Assembly: GCF_000812025.2 (NCBI RefSeq)
Contig: NZ_JWJE02000004.1
Coordinates: 1-64,000, forward strand
Length of the DNA stretch: 64,000 nt
Direction: 5' to 3'
DNA from: Bacillus thermotolerans
Lineage (GTDB): Bacteria; Bacillota; Bacilli; Bacillales; Domibacillaceae
The notes below the pieces were generated by a model. That model did no database searches and had not been told where the DNA came from. It saw only the letters and a list, made by a program, of their open reading frames with translations. The translations under genes were made by a program, and so were the position numbers. Positions 44,045-54,153 of the stretch are shown here, in pieces (position 1 is the first letter of the stretch; each line of letters opens with the position of its first letter).

Positions 44045-45355
44045 ATGGTGAAACCAGTTGTCGCCATCGTTGGCCGCCCGAATGTCGGAAAGTCCACAAT
44101 CTTTAACCGCATAGTCGGTGAAAGAGTGTCGATAGTTGAAGATGTTCCAGGAGTGACTAGGGACCGTATTTATAGCTCGGGCGAGTGGTTAAATAACGAA
44201 TTTAATTTAATTGATACAGGCGGGATTGATCTCGGCGATGAGCCTTTTTTAGAGCAGATCCGCCAACAGGCAGAGCTTGCGATTGAAGAGGCGGATGTTA
44301 TTATCTTTTTAGCCAGTGGCCGCGAAGGAGTCACATCTGCCGATGAAGAGGTAGCGAAAATATTATACCGTTCGAAAAAACCGGTTGTGTTAGCTGTTAA
44401 TAAAGTGGACAACCCGGAAATGAGAAGCCAGATTTATGACTTTTACTCCTTAGGTTTTGGTGAACCGTTCCCTATATCGGGAGCTCACGGCATTGGCCTT
44501 GGTGACATGCTCGATGCTGTGGTTGAGCATTTTCCGAAGCAGGAAGAGGAGGAATATGATGAAGATGTCATCAAGTTCTCTTTAATTGGCCGCCCGAATG
44601 TCGGGAAGTCTTCATTAGTGAATGCACTTTTAGGGGAAGACCGGGTTATCGTTAGTGATATCGCTGGCACAACGAGAGATGCGGTTGACTCGCCTTACAC
44701 CTATGAAGGACAGGAATACGTCATTATTGATACAGCAGGGATGCGTAAAAAAGGGAAAGTATATGAGACGACAGAGAAATATAGCGTGCTTCGAGCTCTG
44801 AGAGCGATTGAGCGCTCGGATGTGGTACTGGTCGTCCTGAATGCGGAAGAAGGTATTCGAGAACAAGATAAGCATATTGCCGGGTATGCTCACGAAGCAG
44901 GCCGTGCCATTATCATTGTGGTCAATAAGTGGGATGCCATTGAAAAAGATGATAAAACGATGAAATCGTTTGAAGAGAATATCCGCAGTCATTTTGCTTT
45001 TCTTGATTATGCGCCGATTGTTTATCTTTCTGCGAAAACAAAGAAGCGTGTGCATACATTGCTGCCAGTCATTAATCAAGTGAGTGATAACCATGCAATG
45101 CGCGTGCAATCAAGCGTATTGAATGATGTCATCATGGATGCGGTCGCAATGAATCCAGCCCCTTCTGATAAAGGGAAACGCTTGCGAATTTATTATGCAA
45201 CACAAGTGGCGGTCAAACCGCCGACATTTGTGGTGTTTGTCAATGAGCCGGAGCTAATGCATTTTTCTTATGAGCGTTTCTTAGAGAACCGAATACGTGA
45301 GGCCTTCGGTTTTGAAGGAACACCTCTTAAAATTATTGCGCGTGCGAGAAAATAA
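44045..45355 (+). CDS. der: Ribosome-associated GTPase Der (EngA)
   Basis: An essential GTPase for 50S ribosomal subunit assembly, with two GTPase domains in tandem and a C-terminal KH-like domain. P-loops are GRPNVGKS near residues 8-15 and again near 183-190; both have DTGG/DTAG switch motifs and NKVD/NKWD specificity motifs. ATG 44045 ([12 protein letters not shown]) fits the family N-terminus; the in-frame ATG 44027 adds six residues. gpsA is 20 bp downstream. Confidence 0.95.
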   Translation: MVKPVVAIVGRPNVGKSTIFNRIVGERVSIVEDVPGVTRDRIYSSGEWLNNEFNLIDTGGIDLGDEPFLEQIRQQAELAIEEADVIIFLASGREGVTSADEEVAKILYRSKKPVVLAVNKVDNPEMRSQIYDFYSLGFGEPFPISGAHGIGLGDMLDAVVEHFPKQEEEEYDEDVIKFSLIGRPNVGKSSLVNALLGEDRVIVSDIAGTTRDAVDSPYTYEGQEYVIIDTAGMRKKGKVYETTEKYSVLRALRAIERSDVVLVVLNAEEGIREQDKHIAGYAHEAGRAIIIVVNKWDAIEKDDKTMKSFEENIRSHFAFLDYAPIVYLSAKTKKRVHTLLPVINQVSDNHAMRVQSSVLNDVIMDAVAMNPAPSDKGKRLRIYYATQVAVKPPTFVVFVNEPELMHFSYERFLENRIREAFGFEGTPLKIIARARK

Positions 45356-45375
45356 AGAAAAGCTGGTGAATGGCA

Positions 45376-46419
45376 ATGAATAAGAAAGAGAGAGTAGCAG
45401 TACTTGGCGCGGGCAGCTGGGGAACTGCTTTAGCAATTGTGTTGGCTGACAATGGCCATGAGGTTCGTCTATGGTCACATAACAGGGAGCAGGTAACGGA
45501 GCTGAATGAACAGCATACGAATAAGCGCTACCTGCCTGATGTTATGCTTCCTGAGAATATTTTTGGCTATCATTTATTGGAGGAAGCGCTAGTCGGGGTT
45601 GAGATTGTCGTGCTTGCTGTTCCAACAAAAGCGGTACGCGAAGTGCTGCAGCAAGTAAAAGAAGTAAAAACAGATTCCTTCATGGTTGTGCATGTAAGTA
45701 AAGGAATTGAGCCTGATACTCACTTGCGGGTTTCGGAAGTCATTACCGACGAACTGCCGGAAGAGCTTTGCCGGGATATTGTTGTCCTTTCGGGACCGAG
45801 CCATGCCGAAGAAGTGAGTTTGCGTCAACCGACGACGGTAACAGCAGCTGCTGAAAATATGCAGGCGGCTGAGAGAGTGCAGGATCTCTTTATGAATCAG
45901 AACTTCCGTGTTTATACCAATGAGGACGTCGTAGGTGTAGAAATTGGAGGGGCGTTAAAGAATATCATTGCACTTGCTGCCGGTATCTCAGACGGACTCG
46001 AATATGGGGATAATGCGAAAGCGGCTCTGATTACGCGAGGGCTGGCTGAGATCGCCCGCTTAGGAGCTAAGATGGGGGCAAACCCGTTAACCTTCTCGGG
46101 ATTAACAGGGATTGGCGACTTGATTGTTACTTGTACAAGTGTTCATTCTCGTAACTGGCGTGCAGGCAACATGCTCGGAAAAGGCTATAAGCTTGAAGAA
46201 GTGCTGGACAACATGGGCATGGTTGTCGAAGGCGTAAGAACGACGCGGGCAGCTTATCAGCTGTCTGAGAAATACGGGGTAAAGATGCCAATCACAAAAG
46301 CGCTGTACCGTGTATTGTTTGAAGGGCAGCACCCGAAGGAAGCAGTAGACGAGCTGATGGCACGGGTGAAAACACATGAAATGGAAGACTTGGTTGACTT
46401 CACGAAGGAGAACAACTAA
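45376..46419 (+). CDS. gpsA: NAD(P)-dependent glycerol-3-phosphate dehydrogenase
   Basis: It reduces dihydroxyacetone phosphate to sn-glycerol 3-phosphate for phospholipid synthesis. The Rossmann motif is GAGSWG (11-16), and [12 protein letters not shown] near 190-201 contains the catalytic lysine. ATG 45376 is favoured by the GGTGA ribosome site seven bases upstream; ATG 45370 is too close. Length 347. Confidence 0.95.
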   Translation: MNKKERVAVLGAGSWGTALAIVLADNGHEVRLWSHNREQVTELNEQHTNKRYLPDVMLPENIFGYHLLEEALVGVEIVVLAVPTKAVREVLQQVKEVKTDSFMVVHVSKGIEPDTHLRVSEVITDELPEELCRDIVVLSGPSHAEEVSLRQPTTVTAAAENMQAAERVQDLFMNQNFRVYTNEDVVGVEIGGALKNIIALAAGISDGLEYGDNAKAALITRGLAEIARLGAKMGANPLTFSGLTGIGDLIVTCTSVHSRNWRAGNMLGKGYKLEEVLDNMGMVVEGVRTTRAAYQLSEKYGVKMPITKALYRVLFEGQHPKEAVDELMARVKTHEMEDLVDFTKENN

Positions 46420-46471
46420 ATCCTGAAATAGGAGAAAACGAGGCCTTGGTCTCGGCAGAAAGGCAGCTTTT

Positions 46472-46507
46472 TAACCGGAACAGCCCGCGCTGTTTCGGTT
46501 TTTTGTG
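46472..46507 (+). terminator. Terminator after gpsA
   Basis: AACCGGAACAGC pairs with GCTGTTTCGGTT (one G-U), followed by TTTTG. Confidence 0.8.
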
Positions 46508-46518
46508 CAGCTGGCTCG

Positions 46519-46546
46519 TTCACTCGCGGGATGAATATGTTATAAT
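46519..46546 (+). promoter_or_regulatory. Promoter upstream of the DUF2768 gene
   Basis: TTCACT (46519-46524), 16-base spacer, TATAAT (46541-46546) with an extended -10 TGT. Confidence 0.5.
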
Positions 46547-46644
46547 CATGTCGGTAAAGAAGAAACCGCTTGCGTGACAAAGAGCGGACGTACAATAAAG
46601 ATAGAAAATAAAGTACATAAACACAAGGAAAGGGGCAGTGGAGG

Positions 46645-46842
46645 ATGTCATTAGCCATGCTCAACATGTGGATCTCTTTTATAGGGATGGGTCTTATGGT
46701 TATATCTGCGGTTACTATTTATTTGAGCAGGTACAAGCTCAAGAATGCCTTTTTGAAATTTATTTCCGCACTGTTTGCCTATGTGTGTATGATCACAGGC
46801 GGGTTAATCATGGTGTACATTGTATTTAGTGGTCCCTCATAA
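46645..46842 (+). CDS. Small membrane protein, DUF2768
   Basis: A 65-residue protein with two transmembrane helices (about 7-26 and 38-62) joined by a basic loop (SRYKLKN). Size, topology and position between gpsA and a yphF-like lipoprotein match the DUF2768 family (YphE in B. subtilis). Function unknown. The ribosome site is AAAGGGGCAG about 10 bases before ATG 46645. Confidence 0.75.
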   Translation: MSLAMLNMWISFIGMGLMVISAVTIYLSRYKLKNAFLKFISALFAYVCMITGGLIMVYIVFSGPS

Positions 46843-46863
46843 AGGGAGAAGGAGAGTGGACGA

Positions 46864-47571
46864 ATGAGAAAATTAACGGTCGTGCTGGCAGGTGTTCTTC
46901 TTGCTTCTCTGATGAGCGGCTGTATGTTCCCGGAAGAAGAGCTGGCAAAGAACCAAGTTCCATATGAGGATCAGCTCCAGGCTGTCCAAACAGCTGTAGA
47001 TCAATTTAGAGAGCAAAACGGCGGCCTTCTGCCAATTAAAACAAAAGAAGAAGACACACCAATGTATCAGAAATACCCAATTGATTTTAACAAACTTGTA
47101 CCAGCCTTTATGGCTGAGCCTCCAGGGAATGCTTATGAGTCAGGCGGGATTTTTCAATATACACTCATTAATGTCGAAGAGGATCCGACTGTAAAGCTGA
47201 TTGATTTACGGATGGCTGAACAAATTAGAAGCATCCAGATCCGTATTCGCTCACAAGGCTATCCGCCTTTTAAAGAAGACATTGCTGATAATGTATATAC
47301 ATTAGATTACAGCAAAATTGGATATGAAGAGGAGCCGTATGTCGTCAGTCCTTATACGAATAACAACCTGCCGCTCGTCATCTCTGGTGATGGCAATATA
47401 TATGTAGATTATCGCAGTGACTTATACACGGCTCTCCGGGAATCCGGGAAAACAATGAAAAAAGGAGAAGACATCCGGTCAATCCTGATGGAAGATTCGC
47501 CGTTTGCTCCTGCTTTTTCATTTCCCTATACCGTTAATGACCAAAACGAGCCAGTGTTTATGGCCAAATAA
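46864..47571 (+). CDS. yphF: Lipoprotein YphF-like
   Basis: A 235-residue predicted lipoprotein. The signal peptide ends in a lipobox LMSGC with the lipidated Cys20, and the mature protein is acidic, with no catalytic motif I recognise. Position (after the DUF2768 gene, before spoIVA) matches B. subtilis yphF. Function unknown. Confidence 0.8.
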   Translation: MRKLTVVLAGVLLASLMSGCMFPEEELAKNQVPYEDQLQAVQTAVDQFREQNGGLLPIKTKEEDTPMYQKYPIDFNKLVPAFMAEPPGNAYESGGIFQYTLINVEEDPTVKLIDLRMAEQIRSIQIRIRSQGYPPFKEDIADNVYTLDYSKIGYEEEPYVVSPYTNNNLPLVISGDGNIYVDYRSDLYTALRESGKTMKKGEDIRSILMEDSPFAPAFSFPYTVNDQNEPVFMAK

Positions 47572-47587
47572 TGGAAGCTTATAAATA

Positions 47588-47627
47588 TAGAACCCTCAAC
47601 CTTAGGTTGAGGGTTCTATTATTTTTT
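47588..47627 (+). terminator. Terminator after yphF
   Basis: TAGAACCCTCAACC pairs with GGTTGAGGGTTCTA around TTA, followed by TTATTTTTT. Confidence 0.9.
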
Positions 47628-47642
47628 AGAGAAATATTTTCA

Positions 47643-47673
47643 GTCATATAAGCACAGGACAACATCATACAAT
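47643..47673 (+). promoter_or_regulatory. Sigma-E promoter of spoIVA
   Basis: GTCATATA (47643-47650) and a perfect -10 CATACAAT (47666-47673) fit the sigma-E consensus. spoIVA is a sigma-E gene in B. subtilis. Confidence 0.8.
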
Positions 47674-47730
47674 TTATTGTAGAGAACGCCGCTATCAAAA
47701 AAGCACTCAATAAAGTTGGGAGGGAATCAA

Positions 47731-49209
47731 TTGGAAAAAGCAGATATTTTTAAAGATATAGCTGAACGGACAGGAGGAGATATTTACTTAGGAGTGGTTG
47801 GAGCGGTCCGTACAGGGAAGTCTACATTTATTAAAAAATTTATGGAACTGCTCGTTCTTCCAAATATAGATAATGAAGCAGAGAAGGCCAGGGCGCTGGA
47901 TGAGCTGCCGCAGAGTGCTGCAGGCAAGCAAATTATGACAACAGAACCGAAGTTTGTTCCTAATCAGGCTATTTCAATCAATGTAGATGAAGGTCTGTCA
48001 GTCAACGTCCGGCTTGTCGATTGCGTTGGCTACGTCATACCGGGGGCAAAAGGATACGAAGATGAAAATGGCCCGAGAATGATTCACACGCCATGGTTTG
48101 AGGAGCCGATCCCTTTTCATGAGGCGGCTGAAATTGGTACACGAAAGGTTATTCAGGAGCATTCAACGATCGGCGTGCTGATTACTACAGACGGTACGGT
48201 AGGAGAGCTGCCGCGAAACAACTATTTAGAAGCGGAAGAAAGATTGGTAGAGGAATTAAAAGAAGTCGGCAAACCTTTCATCATGATCGTTAACTCTGCC
48301 CGTCCTCATCATGCTGAAACAGAGGAACTTCGCAGCAGTCTGGCCGAGAAGTATGATATCCCGGTTGTCGCTATGTCGGTAGAAAGCATGCGAGAAATCG
48401 ATGTGATGAATGTACTGAGGGAAGCTTTGTTTGAATTCCCGGTACATGAAGTTAATGTTAACCTGCCAGGCTGGGTTATGGTGTTAAAGGAAAACCATTG
48501 GCTCCGGGGCCATTACCAGGAGGCTATTAAGGATACTGTCCAGGATATTAAGCGGTTGCGGGACGTGGATCGTGTGGTCGGACAGTTTGGGGAATATGAA
48601 TTTATTGAAGGAGCTGGACTGGCCGGCATGGATATGGGGCAGGGGGTAGCAGAAATCGACCTTCATGCACCTGATGAGTTATACGATCAAGTATTGCAGG
48701 AAGTGGTTGGGGTAGAAATACGAGGGAAGGACCACTTGCTTGAACTTATGCAGGAGTTTGCCAATGCTAAGTCAGAATATGACCAGGTAGCTGACGCCCT
48801 TCGCATGGTAAAGCAGACAGGGTATGGTGTTGCCGCTCCTTCACTTGCGGACATGAGTCTCGATGAGCCAGAGATTATCCGGCAAGGATCTCGCTTTGGT
48901 GTTCGTTTAAAAGCGGTTGCTCCTTCGATCCATATGATCAAAGTAGACGTAGAATCGGAATTTGCTCCGATTATAGGTACAGAGAAGCAAAGTGAGGAGC
49001 TTGTCCGCTATTTAATGCAGGATTTCGAAGACGATCCGCTGTCTATTTGGAATTCCGATATATTTGGCCGGAACTTAAGCTCTATTGTTCGGGAAGGTAT
49101 TCAAGGAAAGCTCTCCCTCATGCCTGAAAATGCCAGATATAAATTAAAAGAAACTTTAGAACGCATTATAAATGAAGGTTCAGGCGGGATGATTGCTATC
49201 ATATTATAG
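47731..49209 (+). CDS. spoIVA: Stage IV sporulation protein A (coat ATPase)
   Basis: SpoIVA is a cytoskeletal ATPase that polymerises on the forespore surface as the base layer of the spore coat and is required for cortex formation. Walker A is GAVRTGKS (24-31). The sequence is extremely close to the known protein throughout, ending in EGSGGMIAIIL. TTG 47731 follows GGGAGGGA and gives exactly the family length of 492 residues; a GTG or ATG alternative is not available nearby in frame. Confidence 0.97.
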   Translation: MEKADIFKDIAERTGGDIYLGVVGAVRTGKSTFIKKFMELLVLPNIDNEAEKARALDELPQSAAGKQIMTTEPKFVPNQAISINVDEGLSVNVRLVDCVGYVIPGAKGYEDENGPRMIHTPWFEEPIPFHEAAEIGTRKVIQEHSTIGVLITTDGTVGELPRNNYLEAEERLVEELKEVGKPFIMIVNSARPHHAETEELRSSLAEKYDIPVVAMSVESMREIDVMNVLREALFEFPVHEVNVNLPGWVMVLKENHWLRGHYQEAIKDTVQDIKRLRDVDRVVGQFGEYEFIEGAGLAGMDMGQGVAEIDLHAPDELYDQVLQEVVGVEIRGKDHLLELMQEFANAKSEYDQVADALRMVKQTGYGVAAPSLADMSLDEPEIIRQGSRFGVRLKAVAPSIHMIKVDVESEFAPIIGTEKQSEELVRYLMQDFEDDPLSIWNSDIFGRNLSSIVREGIQGKLSLMPENARYKLKETLERIINEGSGGMIAIIL

Positions 49210-49218
49210 ACTGTATCT

Positions 49219-49250
49219 TACAGGCTCTCTTCCTTATAGGGAGTCTTTTT
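49219..49250 (+). terminator. Terminator after spoIVA
   Basis: GGCTCTC and GGGAGTC flank a loop and are followed by TTTTTT. The stem has a mismatch. Confidence 0.6.
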
Positions 49251-49334
49251 TGTATGCTTTGGAAACGGATGGTCGCTGAATTTCTATTTTTTGTCCGAAA
49301 CCCAGAAAGAATACCAATTCTTAAAGGATTCTGC

Positions 49335-49361
49335 TTGATATGCCATATCTTATGTGATACT
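49335..49361 (+). promoter_or_regulatory. Candidate promoter of hbs
   Basis: TTGATA (49335-49340) and GATACT (49356-49361) with a TGT extended -10, spacer 15. It leaves a leader of about 130 bases; the 290-bp spoIVA-hbs gap contains no ORF I would support. Confidence 0.4.
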
Positions 49362-49499
49362 CTTTTAACAGAATTAATGTATGAAAACATTGATTTAACA
49401 GCTTTTTTCCGTTTTTATGTATAAAAATCGGGAAAGTGGCAGACGACTGTCAATAATGAAGTTGGATGTTGAAACCCCCTTTGGGAGGAGGTGAATGGC

Positions 49500-49772
49500 A
49501 TGAATAAAACTGAATTAATTAATCAAGTTGCAGAAGCAGCGGAATTGTCTAAAAAAGATGCGACTAAAGCGGTCGAAGCCGTTTTTGATGCCATCCAAAA
49601 CACTTTAGCAAGCGGCGACAAAGTTCAACTGATTGGTTTCGGTAACTTTGAAGTGCGCGAGCGTTCTGCACGTAAAGGGCGGAATCCTCAAACGGGGCAG
49701 GAAATTGAGATTGCAGCAAGCAAAGTGCCTGCATTCAAACCTGGCAAACAATTGAAAGATGCAGTAAAATGA
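49500..49772 (+). CDS. hbs: DNA-binding protein HU (HBsu)
   Basis: HU is a small, abundant, dimeric nucleoid protein that bends DNA without sequence preference. The 90 residues match HBsu almost exactly, with the arm motif [20 protein letters not shown] and the proline tip. ATG 49500 follows GGGAGGAGGTGA; a GTG at 49491 lies in the ribosome site. Confidence 0.97.
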   Translation: MNKTELINQVAEAAELSKKDATKAVEAVFDAIQNTLASGDKVQLIGFGNFEVRERSARKGRNPQTGQEIEIAASKVPAFKPGKQLKDAVK

Positions 49773-49794
49773 TTACATAGCCTTTTGGGGCTGC

Positions 49795-49825
49795 AGGAGG
49801 GACCATTTTGGTCTCTCTTTTTGTT
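49795..49825 (+). terminator. Terminator after hbs
   Basis: GAGGGACC and GGTCTCTC flank ATTTT and are followed by TTTTTG. Confidence 0.75.
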
Positions 49826-49941
49826 TGAAGCAAGGACGGACAATGCACAGGCGGGGCGGATGCTTTCGCTTTTTTGGCAGTTATGCTACTATTTAATGAG
49901 TGCATTTTTATTTTATGATTTGATAGAGAGGATTGGAGAGT

Positions 49942-50508
49942 ATGACTGAAGTAAATCGTGCTCAAATAGAGGAAGCTGTCCGCATGATTCTAGAAGCAGT
50001 CGGAGAGGATCCCAACCGTGAAGGTTTGTTAGATACGCCTAAGCGGGTGGCAAAGATGTACGAAGAGGTTTTCTCCGGTTTAAATACAGACCCTAAAGAA
50101 TATTTCGAAACCATTTTTGGTGAAGATTATGAAGAACTGGTGCTAGTGAAGGATATTCCTTTTTATTCAATGTGCGAACACCATCTTGTTCCGTTTTTCG
50201 GACATGCTCATGTAGCGTACCTTCCTAAGAATGGAAAGGTGACTGGTCTCAGCAAGCTGGCGCGAGCGGTTGAAGCGGTTGCTAGGCGTCCGCAGCTTCA
50301 AGAGCGTATCACAGCAGAAGTAGCGAATGCCATCATGGAAAAGCTCCAGCCGCATGGAGTAATGGTCGTTGTGGAGGCTGAACATATGTGCATGGCTATG
50401 CGTGGCGTGAAAAAACCTGGCTCCAAAACTGTAACGACAGCTGCACGCGGAAAGTTTGCCAATGATGTGCATTCACGGTCAGAGCTGTTAAGTTTAATCA
50501 AAGGTTAA
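49942..50508 (+). CDS. folE: GTP cyclohydrolase I
   Basis: It converts GTP to 7,8-dihydroneopterin triphosphate, the first step of folate synthesis. The zinc site is Cys78 and His81 in MCEHHLVPF together with the Cys in MCMAMRGV. Length 188. It is called mtrA in B. subtilis and forms an operon with mtrB, 13 bp downstream, linking folate and tryptophan control. ATG 49942 follows GAGGATTGGAGAG. Confidence 0.95.
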   Translation: MTEVNRAQIEEAVRMILEAVGEDPNREGLLDTPKRVAKMYEEVFSGLNTDPKEYFETIFGEDYEELVLVKDIPFYSMCEHHLVPFFGHAHVAYLPKNGKVTGLSKLARAVEAVARRPQLQERITAEVANAIMEKLQPHGVMVVVEAEHMCMAMRGVKKPGSKTVTTAARGKFANDVHSRSELLSLIKG

Positions 50509-50521
50509 TAGTAGGAGGCGT

Positions 50522-50758
50522 ATGGAGCGAATGAAGGAGAATCAAAGCGATTTTATTATGATTCGGGCAATGGAAGATGGGGTGAATGTGATCGGATTAA
50601 CGAGAGGAACAGACACTCGCTTTCACCATTCCGAGAAGCTTGATAAAGGTGAAGTGATGATTGCTCAGTTTACCGAGCACACTTCTGCTATGAAAGTGCG
50701 GGGCCGCGCCCAAATTATTACGAGCTTCGGCGAGACCGAGAGTGGCAAAGAGTCATAA
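50522..50758 (+). CDS. mtrB: Transcription attenuation protein MtrB (TRAP)
   Basis: TRAP is an eleven-subunit ring that binds tryptophan and then wraps RNA carrying GAG/UAG repeats, terminating trp operon transcription. The core [19 protein letters not shown] and [19 protein letters not shown] are diagnostic. ATG 50522 (78 residues) is three bases from AGGAGG and ATG 50531 (75 residues) is twelve, so the start is unsettled. The trp operon that TRAP controls in B. subtilis is not in its usual place in this window. Confidence 0.95.
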   Translation: MERMKENQSDFIMIRAMEDGVNVIGLTRGTDTRFHHSEKLDKGEVMIAQFTEHTSAMKVRGRAQIITSFGETESGKES

Positions 50759-50773
50759 AACGTAATGAAAGAG

Positions 50774-50828
50774 AGGCTGTCCCCAGGTAAAAGCCGAGCG
50801 CCTGTCATTTAAGGGGACAGCCTTTTAT
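50774..50828 (+). terminator. Terminator after mtrB
   Basis: AGGCTGTCCCC (50774-50784) pairs perfectly with GGGGACAGCCT (50813-50823) across a 28-base loop, followed by TTTTAT. Confidence 0.8.
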
Positions 50829-50863
50829 CTGCTTTGACAAGGGCTGAGCGGGTGTATAACCCG

Positions 50864-50893
50864 TTCGTATTTCTGATATTTATGTGATATAAT
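50864..50893 (+). promoter_or_regulatory. Promoter upstream of hepS
   Basis: TTCGTA (50864-50869), 18-base spacer, TATAAT (50888-50893) with extended -10 TGA. A second possible pair, TTGACA (50834) and TATAAC (50855), has a 15-base spacer. Confidence 0.5.
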
Positions 50894-50979
50894 ATTTTTG
50901 TTTTATGTTTCAACGTGGTAGAGCCTATTTACATAGAAAAAGGTCGAAGTGAAAAGTATGGGATTAAGGGGTATAAGAA

Positions 50980-51780
50980 ATGAATGAATGGCTAAAACAA
51001 AAAGAGATGCTTGAACAAAAAGTGCGTCAAAAACTGTCGTATCCTTATTTGCATAAATATATCGAGAAACCAGAAATAGAAGAATCCCGCCTGCTTATCT
51101 TAATGATGCCTTTCACAGCCGAACAGTTGCTTTCAGACGACATACAGATTTGTATTGTATCAGCCGCATTAATTCAAATTGCCCTTGATACCCATGAAAG
51201 AGTCATAGCTTCATCAGATTACATTGCAAAAGACCAGCAGCTCACGGTTCTAGCGGGAGATTACTTTAGTGGATTATATTACCGAACATTGGCTGAGACA
51301 GGGAACATTGACATGATCCGTTCGTTGTCGGCTGCTGTCAAAAGCATCAACGAGAGCAAAATTGCCCTTTATCACCAGGAGCACGATTCTGTATCTTCTA
51401 TTATGGAGAGCGTGTATAAGATTGAGACAGAAATTATAAAACAGTTTTACTCCGTATTTGATCTTCAATCTTTCTTTCCGGTTGTTTCTCATGTTTTGTC
51501 TGCAAAGCGTCTCATAGAGGAAAAGCACCTTTTTGTGACAGGTGAGAAATCCGTTCTGGCAGAAGCGGTCGATAGCCTGGAAGCTTGGGGCAATAATCCG
51601 AGCCTGTCTGTAGATGGACAGCATGAAATGATTTCTATTTGCGATCAGTATATTAACCATGCCAAGGCGGAGGTGGAGCAGGCTCTGCATGATCGCTCGG
51701 TGGCAGGGTCTGTACGGGAGCTCTGCAGTCTTCTGTATAATGAAACATTTCGAAACAAAACATATCCGGAAGAGGGTTAA
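50980..51780 (+). CDS. hepS: Heptaprenyl diphosphate synthase component I
   Basis: The small regulatory subunit of the heterodimeric heptaprenyl diphosphate synthase that makes the C35 side chain of menaquinone-7. The 266-residue all-helical protein lacks DDxxD motifs, as expected, and is recognised by the LAGDYFSGLYYRTLA motif and by position before menG and hepT. It is only 3 bp from menG. Confidence 0.9.
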   Translation: MNEWLKQKEMLEQKVRQKLSYPYLHKYIEKPEIEESRLLILMMPFTAEQLLSDDIQICIVSAALIQIALDTHERVIASSDYIAKDQQLTVLAGDYFSGLYYRTLAETGNIDMIRSLSAAVKSINESKIALYHQEHDSVSSIMESVYKIETEIIKQFYSVFDLQSFFPVVSHVLSAKRLIEEKHLFVTGEKSVLAEAVDSLEAWGNNPSLSVDGQHEMISICDQYINHAKAEVEQALHDRSVAGSVRELCSLLYNETFRNKTYPEEG

Positions 51781-51783
51781 AGA

Positions 51784-52491
51784 ATGACACAATCAAAAGA
51801 AGAAAAAGTTCATCGTGTATTTGAAAAGATCTCCTCTAACTACGACCAGATGAATTCTTTAATCAGCTTTCAGCAGCATAAGCGGTGGCGGAAGCAGACG
51901 ATGAAGGCGATGAATGTCCAGGAAGGAGCGGCAGCTCTTGATGTCTGCTGCGGAACAGGTGACTGGACGATCGCTCTTGCCGAAGCGACTGGACCGAGCG
52001 GAAAAGTAATAGGACTCGATTTTAGCCAGAATATGCTGAATGTCGGCAAGGAGAAAATAAAGGAAGCAGGCTTAGAGCATGTGCAAATGATTCAGGGCAA
52101 TGCTATGGAGCTTCCGTTTGAAGATGGAACGTTTGACTATGTAACGATTGGCTTCGGGCTTCGTAATGTGCCTGATTATATACAAGTACTAAAGGAAATG
52201 AATCGAGTCTTAAAACCGGGAGGCATGGCGGTTTGCCTGGAGACTTCTCAACCAACGATGCTCGGTTTCCGGCAGCTTTATTTTCTTTACTTTCGCTATT
52301 TAATGCCTATGTTTGGCAAAGTGTTTGCAAAGAGCTATAAAGAATATTCCTGGCTGCAAGAATCGGCACGTGACTTTCCAGGGATGAAGGAACTGAAAAG
52401 TATGTTTGAACAAGTTGGTTTCATCAATGTCAGCTATATGTCTCACACAGGCGGCGTGGCAGCAACCCATATTGGTTTCAAACAAAAGTAA
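51784..52491 (+). CDS. menG: Demethylmenaquinone methyltransferase
   Basis: The last step of menaquinone synthesis: SAM-dependent C-methylation of demethylmenaquinone (UbiE/MenG family). The SAM-binding motif is [14 protein letters not shown] (about 51-64), followed by GLDFSQNML and the family signature NRVLKPGGM. Length 235. It lies between the two heptaprenyl diphosphate synthase subunits, as in B. subtilis. Confidence 0.95.
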   Translation: MTQSKEEKVHRVFEKISSNYDQMNSLISFQQHKRWRKQTMKAMNVQEGAAALDVCCGTGDWTIALAEATGPSGKVIGLDFSQNMLNVGKEKIKEAGLEHVQMIQGNAMELPFEDGTFDYVTIGFGLRNVPDYIQVLKEMNRVLKPGGMAVCLETSQPTMLGFRQLYFLYFRYLMPMFGKVFAKSYKEYSWLQESARDFPGMKELKSMFEQVGFINVSYMSHTGGVAATHIGFKQK

Positions 52492-52509
52492 ATAAGCTGG
52501 GTGGAAAAC

Positions 52510-53472
52510 ATGAAAGTAACTATGCTGTATTCTTTTTTAAAAGCAGACATCGAATACATTGAGAGAGAATTAGAACAGGCCATATCCTCTTCTTCCCCGT
52601 CACTGCGTGATGCATCCTTGCATTTGCTGCAGGCAGGCGGTAAGAGAATTCGGCCAGTTTTTGTTTTACTTGCCGCGAAGTTTGGCGATTATAGAATTGA
52701 GCGTGTAAAGAACGTAGCGGTAGCCCTCGAGCTAATTCACATGGCTTCTCTCGTACATGACGATGTCATTGACAATGCGAAGCTTCGCCGCGGCCAGCCG
52801 ACTGTAAAAGCAGAGTGGGATAACCGAATGGCGATGTACACGGGTGATTACATCTTTGCCAGGGCATTGGAATATATGACTGATATTGAAAATGCGGAAG
52901 CTCACCGCATCCTTTCGAATACAATGGTCGAGCTATGCATAGGAGAAATCAATCAAATTAAAGATAAGTATCAATACAGTCAAAATTTAAGAGATTACTT
53001 GCGCCGTATTAAACGCAAGACAGCCATACTGATGGCTGCCAGCTGCCAGCTTGGTGCTCTTGCCGCGGACGTACCGGATGGCCTTCACCAAAAGTTTTAT
53101 CAGTTCGGTTACAATGTCGGCATGGCCTTTCAAATCACAGATGATATTCTTGATTTCACGGCCACGGAAAAAGAGCTTGGCAAGCCGGCAGGAAGTGACC
53201 TTTTGCAGGGGAATGTAACGCTTCCGGCTTTATATGCGCTTGAGGATGAGCGTTTAAGAGAGCAAATCATGCAGGTAGGCGAACATACAACAAAACAGGA
53301 AATGGCTGAGATTATTCATCAAATGAAGCGAAGCGACGTACTGGATCGTTCTCGTGCATTAAGTCAGCGTTATTTACGCAAGGCACTCGTTATACTGGAT
53401 GAACTGCCGTCCAACCGAACGAAGAAATCCCTGCGTGATATTGCTAAATTTGTCGGCAAACGAAAATATTAG
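52510..53472 (+). CDS. hepT: Heptaprenyl diphosphate synthase component II
   Basis: The catalytic subunit of heptaprenyl diphosphate synthase. The two aspartate-rich motifs are LVHDDVIDNAKLRRG (DDxxD) and QITDDILDFT, with GGKRIRPVFVLL near the N-terminus. ATG 52510 follows GGGTGG and gives 320 residues; the GTG at 52501 lies in the ribosome site. Confidence 0.95.
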   Translation: MKVTMLYSFLKADIEYIERELEQAISSSSPSLRDASLHLLQAGGKRIRPVFVLLAAKFGDYRIERVKNVAVALELIHMASLVHDDVIDNAKLRRGQPTVKAEWDNRMAMYTGDYIFARALEYMTDIENAEAHRILSNTMVELCIGEINQIKDKYQYSQNLRDYLRRIKRKTAILMAASCQLGALAADVPDGLHQKFYQFGYNVGMAFQITDDILDFTATEKELGKPAGSDLLQGNVTLPALYALEDERLREQIMQVGEHTTKQEMAEIIHQMKRSDVLDRSRALSQRYLRKALVILDELPSNRTKKSLRDIAKFVGKRKY

Positions 53473-53490
53473 GGTTTTTCAGCAGAAATA

Positions 53491-53519
53491 TTGTCAAACC
53501 ATGGAATCAATGATAGTAT
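53491..53519 (+). promoter_or_regulatory. Vegetative promoter of ndk
   Basis: TTGTCA (53491-53496), 17-base spacer, TAGTAT (53514-53519) with an extended -10 TGA. Confidence 0.6.
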
Positions 53520-53564
53520 TTTGAGGAATTGCTGTAAAAATTACATATTATAGGAGTGAAAACA

Positions 53565-54011
53565 ATGGAAAGAACATATTTAATGGTTAAGCCTGATGGC
53601 GTACAAAGAGGATTAATTGGTGAAATCGTTGCTCGTTTTGAGAAGAAAGGATTCCAATTAGTAGGCGCTAAATTAATGAGCGTATCTAAAGAAACAGCTG
53701 AAGAGCATTACGGTGAGCATAAAGAGCGCCCATTCTTCGGTGAATTAGTGGACTTTATTACTTCTGGTCCGGTTTTTGCTATGGTTTGGGAAGGCGAGAA
53801 TGTGATCGCGACAGCTCGTCAAATGATGGGTTCAACAAATCCGAAAGATGCAGCACCGGGAACTATTCGCGGAGATTACGGTGTAACAGTCGGCAAGAAC
53901 ATTATCCACGGATCTGACTCTCCTGAAAGTGCAGAAAGAGAAATTGGCATTTTCTTTAAAGAAGAAGAATTAACTTCGTACAGCAAGCAAATTAACGAGT
54001 GGATTTACTAA
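53565..54011 (+). CDS. ndk: Nucleoside diphosphate kinase
   Basis: It transfers the gamma-phosphate of ATP to nucleoside diphosphates through a phosphohistidine, His115 in [16 protein letters not shown]. At 148 residues the length is standard. ATG 53565 follows TAGGAGTGAAAAC; the GTG at 53556 overlaps that site. It has its own promoter and a strong terminator, so it is probably monocistronic. Confidence 0.96.
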   Translation: MERTYLMVKPDGVQRGLIGEIVARFEKKGFQLVGAKLMSVSKETAEEHYGEHKERPFFGELVDFITSGPVFAMVWEGENVIATARQMMGSTNPKDAAPGTIRGDYGVTVGKNIIHGSDSPESAEREIGIFFKEEELTSYSKQINEWIY

Positions 54012-54021
54012 TACCGCTAAA

Positions 54022-54057
54022 AAAACCGCTGCCAGATGGCAGCGGTTTTATTTTTTG
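54022..54057 (+). terminator. Terminator after ndk
   Basis: AAAACCGCTGCC-AGAT-GGCAGCGGTTTT followed by ATTTTTTG. Confidence 0.92.
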
Positions 54058-54153
54058 TAAAATTCCCTGTCTCTTCCCTGTAATTTCGATATAATGAGGA
54101 GACAGAATGTTGTGATATTGCTTGGCAGCAGCGAAGAGAAAAGAGGGAAGACA

